A stretch of DNA of 6,764 nt from JAFGQU01 sp964483625 (lineage in GTDB: Bacteria; Omnitrophota; Gorgyraeia; Duberdicusellales; 4484-171): NCBI GenBank assembly GCA_964483625.1, contig CAZABB010000067.1, positions 1 to 6,764 of the forward strand, given 5' to 3'. This document shows, one piece after another, positions 5,491 to 6,764 of the stretch. Under the pieces are notes generated by a model. It saw nothing but the letters and a program-made list of their open reading frames with translations. It was not told where the DNA came from and did not search any database. The stretch's first letter is position 1. Each line of letters starts with the position of its first letter. A program made the position numbers and the translations under genes.

Positions 5491-5504
5491 GGGGCTTTCG
5501 CCCC
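5491..5504 (+). terminator. GC hairpin after the kinase gene, weak or degenerate terminator
   Basis: GGGGC (5491-5495) and GCCCC (5500-5504) form an all G-C stem around TTTC, four bases after the kinase stop codon. It has the shape of a common intrinsic terminator, but GATTGCAGTGATT follows instead of a run of T. The adjacent repeat may have replaced the T-run. Read-through into the mutase gene is likely, with the hairpin perhaps protecting the message end. Confidence 0.4.
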
Positions 5505-5537
5505 GATTGCAGTGATTAAGGAGAGATTGCAGTGATT
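5505..5537 (+). repeat. Tandem pair of the 13-bp intergenic repeat (+ orientation)
   Basis: GATTGCAGTGATT occurs twice without change, at 5505-5517 and 5525-5537, exactly 20 bases apart. The full unit reads GATTGCAGTGATTAAGGAGA. AAGGAGA (5518-5524) lies seven bases before the GTG at 5532 in the second copy, the same arrangement as at 3915-3931. From that GTG a 41-codon frame runs to TAA at 5655-5657, which overlaps the mutase ribosome-binding site. The peptide is basic and has no recognisable motif, so it is not called as a gene. Confidence 0.75.
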
Positions 5538-5606
5538 ACGCTAAGGAAAATAAGGATAATCAGAATTAGAAACGAGCATAAAAAAGATCGCTCTTTCCCT
5601 GGTCCT

Positions 5607-5643
5607 GATTATTGTAATCACATTCAATATAATCACCGGAATC
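5607..5643 (-). repeat. Degenerate complement-orientation repeat copies before glmM
   Basis: AATCACCGGAATC (5631-5643) is a clear copy of the complement-orientation repeat, and GATTATTGTAATC (5607-5619) is a weaker one (9 of 13 positions). They face the + oriented pair at 5505-5537. The two groups could pair into a large hairpin in the leader of the mutase gene. The bases between them (5538-5606) show no other recognisable feature. Confidence 0.5.
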
Positions 5644-5668
5644 ATTCAACCGGATAAGGAGTTTAAGA

Positions 5669-6764
5669 ATGGACAGAAAACGGGAACATCTCTTTGGAAC
5701 CGACGGTATACGGGGCACGCCGGGTATATATCCCTTAAGCGACGGGATGATCTTTAAGATCGGCCGCAGCGTGTCCAAATTCCTGTATTACAAACGAAAA
5801 GATGACCGTAAACAGCTGCGCGTCGTTATCGGCCGGGATACCCGCCTGACGGGAGAGCGGATCGAGACGCTTCTGACCAACGCGTTTGCCTCATACGGCA
5901 TCGATGTCCTTATCGCCGGGACGATTTCGACCTCAGGGCTTGCCTTTCTGGTCGAAGACCTGACCGCGGACATGGGGATCATGATTTCGGCTTCCCATAA
6001 CAAGCCGACCGATAACGGGATTAAGTTTTTTAACGCCGGCGGCTACAAGCTGTTAAAGGAAGACGAAGAGTGGATCGAAGATATTATTTTTACCACCCTG
6101 ATCAATACGCCAAACGGTATTTCGGTAAGACGAAAAGGGAGATCCGTTCCGGTGAAGAACGCCCAGCAGCGCTATATCAAGTTTCTCCTTTCTACCGTAA
6201 AAGGCCTGCGCCTTAATGGGATCAAGGTTGCCGTTGATTGCGCCTGGGGCGCGACCTGCGGGTTCGCCCGTACGGTATTTGAGAAACTGGGAGCCGATGT
6301 CGTGGCGATACACGATACGCCTTCGGGGGAAAATATCAACGAAGGCGGCGCGGTAGACCCCGATCTTTTGACGAAGGTAGTAAAAGAATCCGGCGCAAGT
6401 ATCGGTATCGCGCTGGATGGCGACGGCGACCGGGGGATCATTGTCGATGAGAAAGGAAACGTGCTTGACGGCGATTACATCTTAGGTGTCGTTGCCCGGC
6501 ATATGATCCAGCATGAAAAGCTTCCTCAGAATACCATCGTGACGACCGTGATGAGCAACCTGGGGTTAAAAGTGGCCCTGCAGGAGGTCGACGGGAAGAT
6601 CATCTATACCAAGGTCGGCGATAAATATGTATTAGAAGCGTTGATCAAGCACGGTTTGAATATCGGCGGGGAGCAGTCAGGGCATATCATCTTCCTTGAC
6701 TACCTTCCCACGCCCGACGGCCTCTTAAACGCTCTTCAGATATTAAAGGTGATGGGGCAGACTC
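5669..6764 (+). CDS. Phosphoglucosamine mutase, GlmM-like (3' end outside window)
   Basis: This enzyme interconverts glucosamine-6-phosphate and glucosamine-1-phosphate, which leads to UDP-GlcNAc for cell wall and amino-sugar polymers. The window holds 365 codons; the family is about 450, so the C-terminal phosphate-binding domain is cut off. LFGTDGIRG (8-16) is the typical GlmM start. The phosphoserine loop is SASHN (107-111, S109), then DNGIKFF. The metal loop is DGDGDR (250-255; D250, D252, D254), GDKYVLEAL lies at 317-325 and the sugar-binding GGEQSGHIIFLD at 333-344. Differences from usual GlmM are SASHNK for SASHNP, STSGLAFL for the PTP-type loop, DGDGDR for DGDADR, and no CGSTHPE motif (NINEGGAVDPDLL instead). 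A phosphomannomutase/phosphoglucomutase role cannot be excluded. AAGGAG at 5656-5661 supports the start. Confidence 0.88.
   Translation, partial: MDRKREHLFGTDGIRGTPGIYPLSDGMIFKIGRSVSKFLYYKRKDDRKQLRVVIGRDTRLTGERIETLLTNAFASYGIDVLIAGTISTSGLAFLVEDLTADMGIMISASHNKPTDNGIKFFNAGGYKLLKEDEEWIEDIIFTTLINTPNGISVRRKGRSVPVKNAQQRYIKFLLSTVKGLRLNGIKVAVDCAWGATCGFARTVFEKLGADVVAIHDTPSGENINEGGAVDPDLLTKVVKESGASIGIALDGDGDRGIIVDEKGNVLDGDYILGVVARHMIQHEKLPQNTIVTTVMSNLGLKVALQEVDGKIIYTKVGDKYVLEALIKHGLNIGGEQSGHIIFLDYLPTPDGLLNALQILKVMGQT

Noticed and set aside
3922..5643. CRISPR array
   Set aside because: The repeats are about 13 bases with 7-11 base gaps, are scattered over several gene gaps and occur in both orientations; CRISPR repeats and spacers are each longer and uniform.
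5532..5657. 41-codon frame from GTG 5532 as a gene
   Set aside because: It has a good ribosome-binding site, but the peptide is made largely of translated repeat sequence and shows no motif; kept only as a possible coupling frame.

Overview
The window looks like the start of a bacterial exopolysaccharide (EPS) assembly operon. It runs from a non-coding control region into five complete operon genes on the + strand, plus one probable intruder gene, and ends inside a sugar-phosphate mutase gene. No gene on the - strand is supported. The genes are Gram-negative in type: an outer-membrane export protein with a signal peptide, an inner-membrane chain-length regulator, an ExeA-like AAA ATPase, and a separately encoded bacterial tyrosine kinase. 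This set resembles the core of the exosortase/PEP-CTERM type of EPS locus, but no exosortase or PEP-CTERM protein lies inside the window. The short intergenic repeats and the coding style suggest an uncultured lineage such as Omnitrophota. That assignment is a guess from style, not proof.

Layout. Bases 1-121 are the tail of whatever lies to the left: a small array of TTGTGAC repeats, a 20-bp palindrome and a strong hairpin terminator. Bases 122-566 are a non-coding control region. They hold a perfect 14-bp palindrome (271-284), a good sigma-54 type -24/-12 promoter match (351-367) and a long inverted repeat in the presumed 5' leader (433-506). The genes follow: a 64-residue MerR-like DNA-binding protein (567-761), a polysaccharide export protein (820-1572), a Wzz/GNVR chain-length protein (1671-3008), an AAA ATPase (3094-3915), a GxxExxY protein (3955-4362), a BY-type tyrosine autokinase (4440-5486), and a phosphoglucosamine mutase (GlmM-like) cut by the window end (5669-6764).

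How the genes could work together. GlmM supplies glucosamine-1-phosphate for UDP-GlcNAc, a precursor of amino-sugar polymers. The chain-length protein and the tyrosine kinase together make a split version of the Wzc co-polymerase. The export protein forms the outer-membrane exit. The AAA ATPase probably powers or regulates assembly. The sigma-54 promoter with an upstream palindrome suggests that an activator-dependent switch controls the operon, and the small MerR-like protein may adjust it.

The most unusual feature is the intergenic DNA. Four gaps between genes carry copies of a roughly 13-bp sequence (GATTACAGTGATT or its complement), usually as tandem pairs 20 bp apart. In the + orientation the repeat supplies a ribosome-binding site and a GTG codon at ideal spacing. 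An AT-richer GxxExxY gene sits between oppositely oriented copies, which looks like a cassette inserted into the operon.
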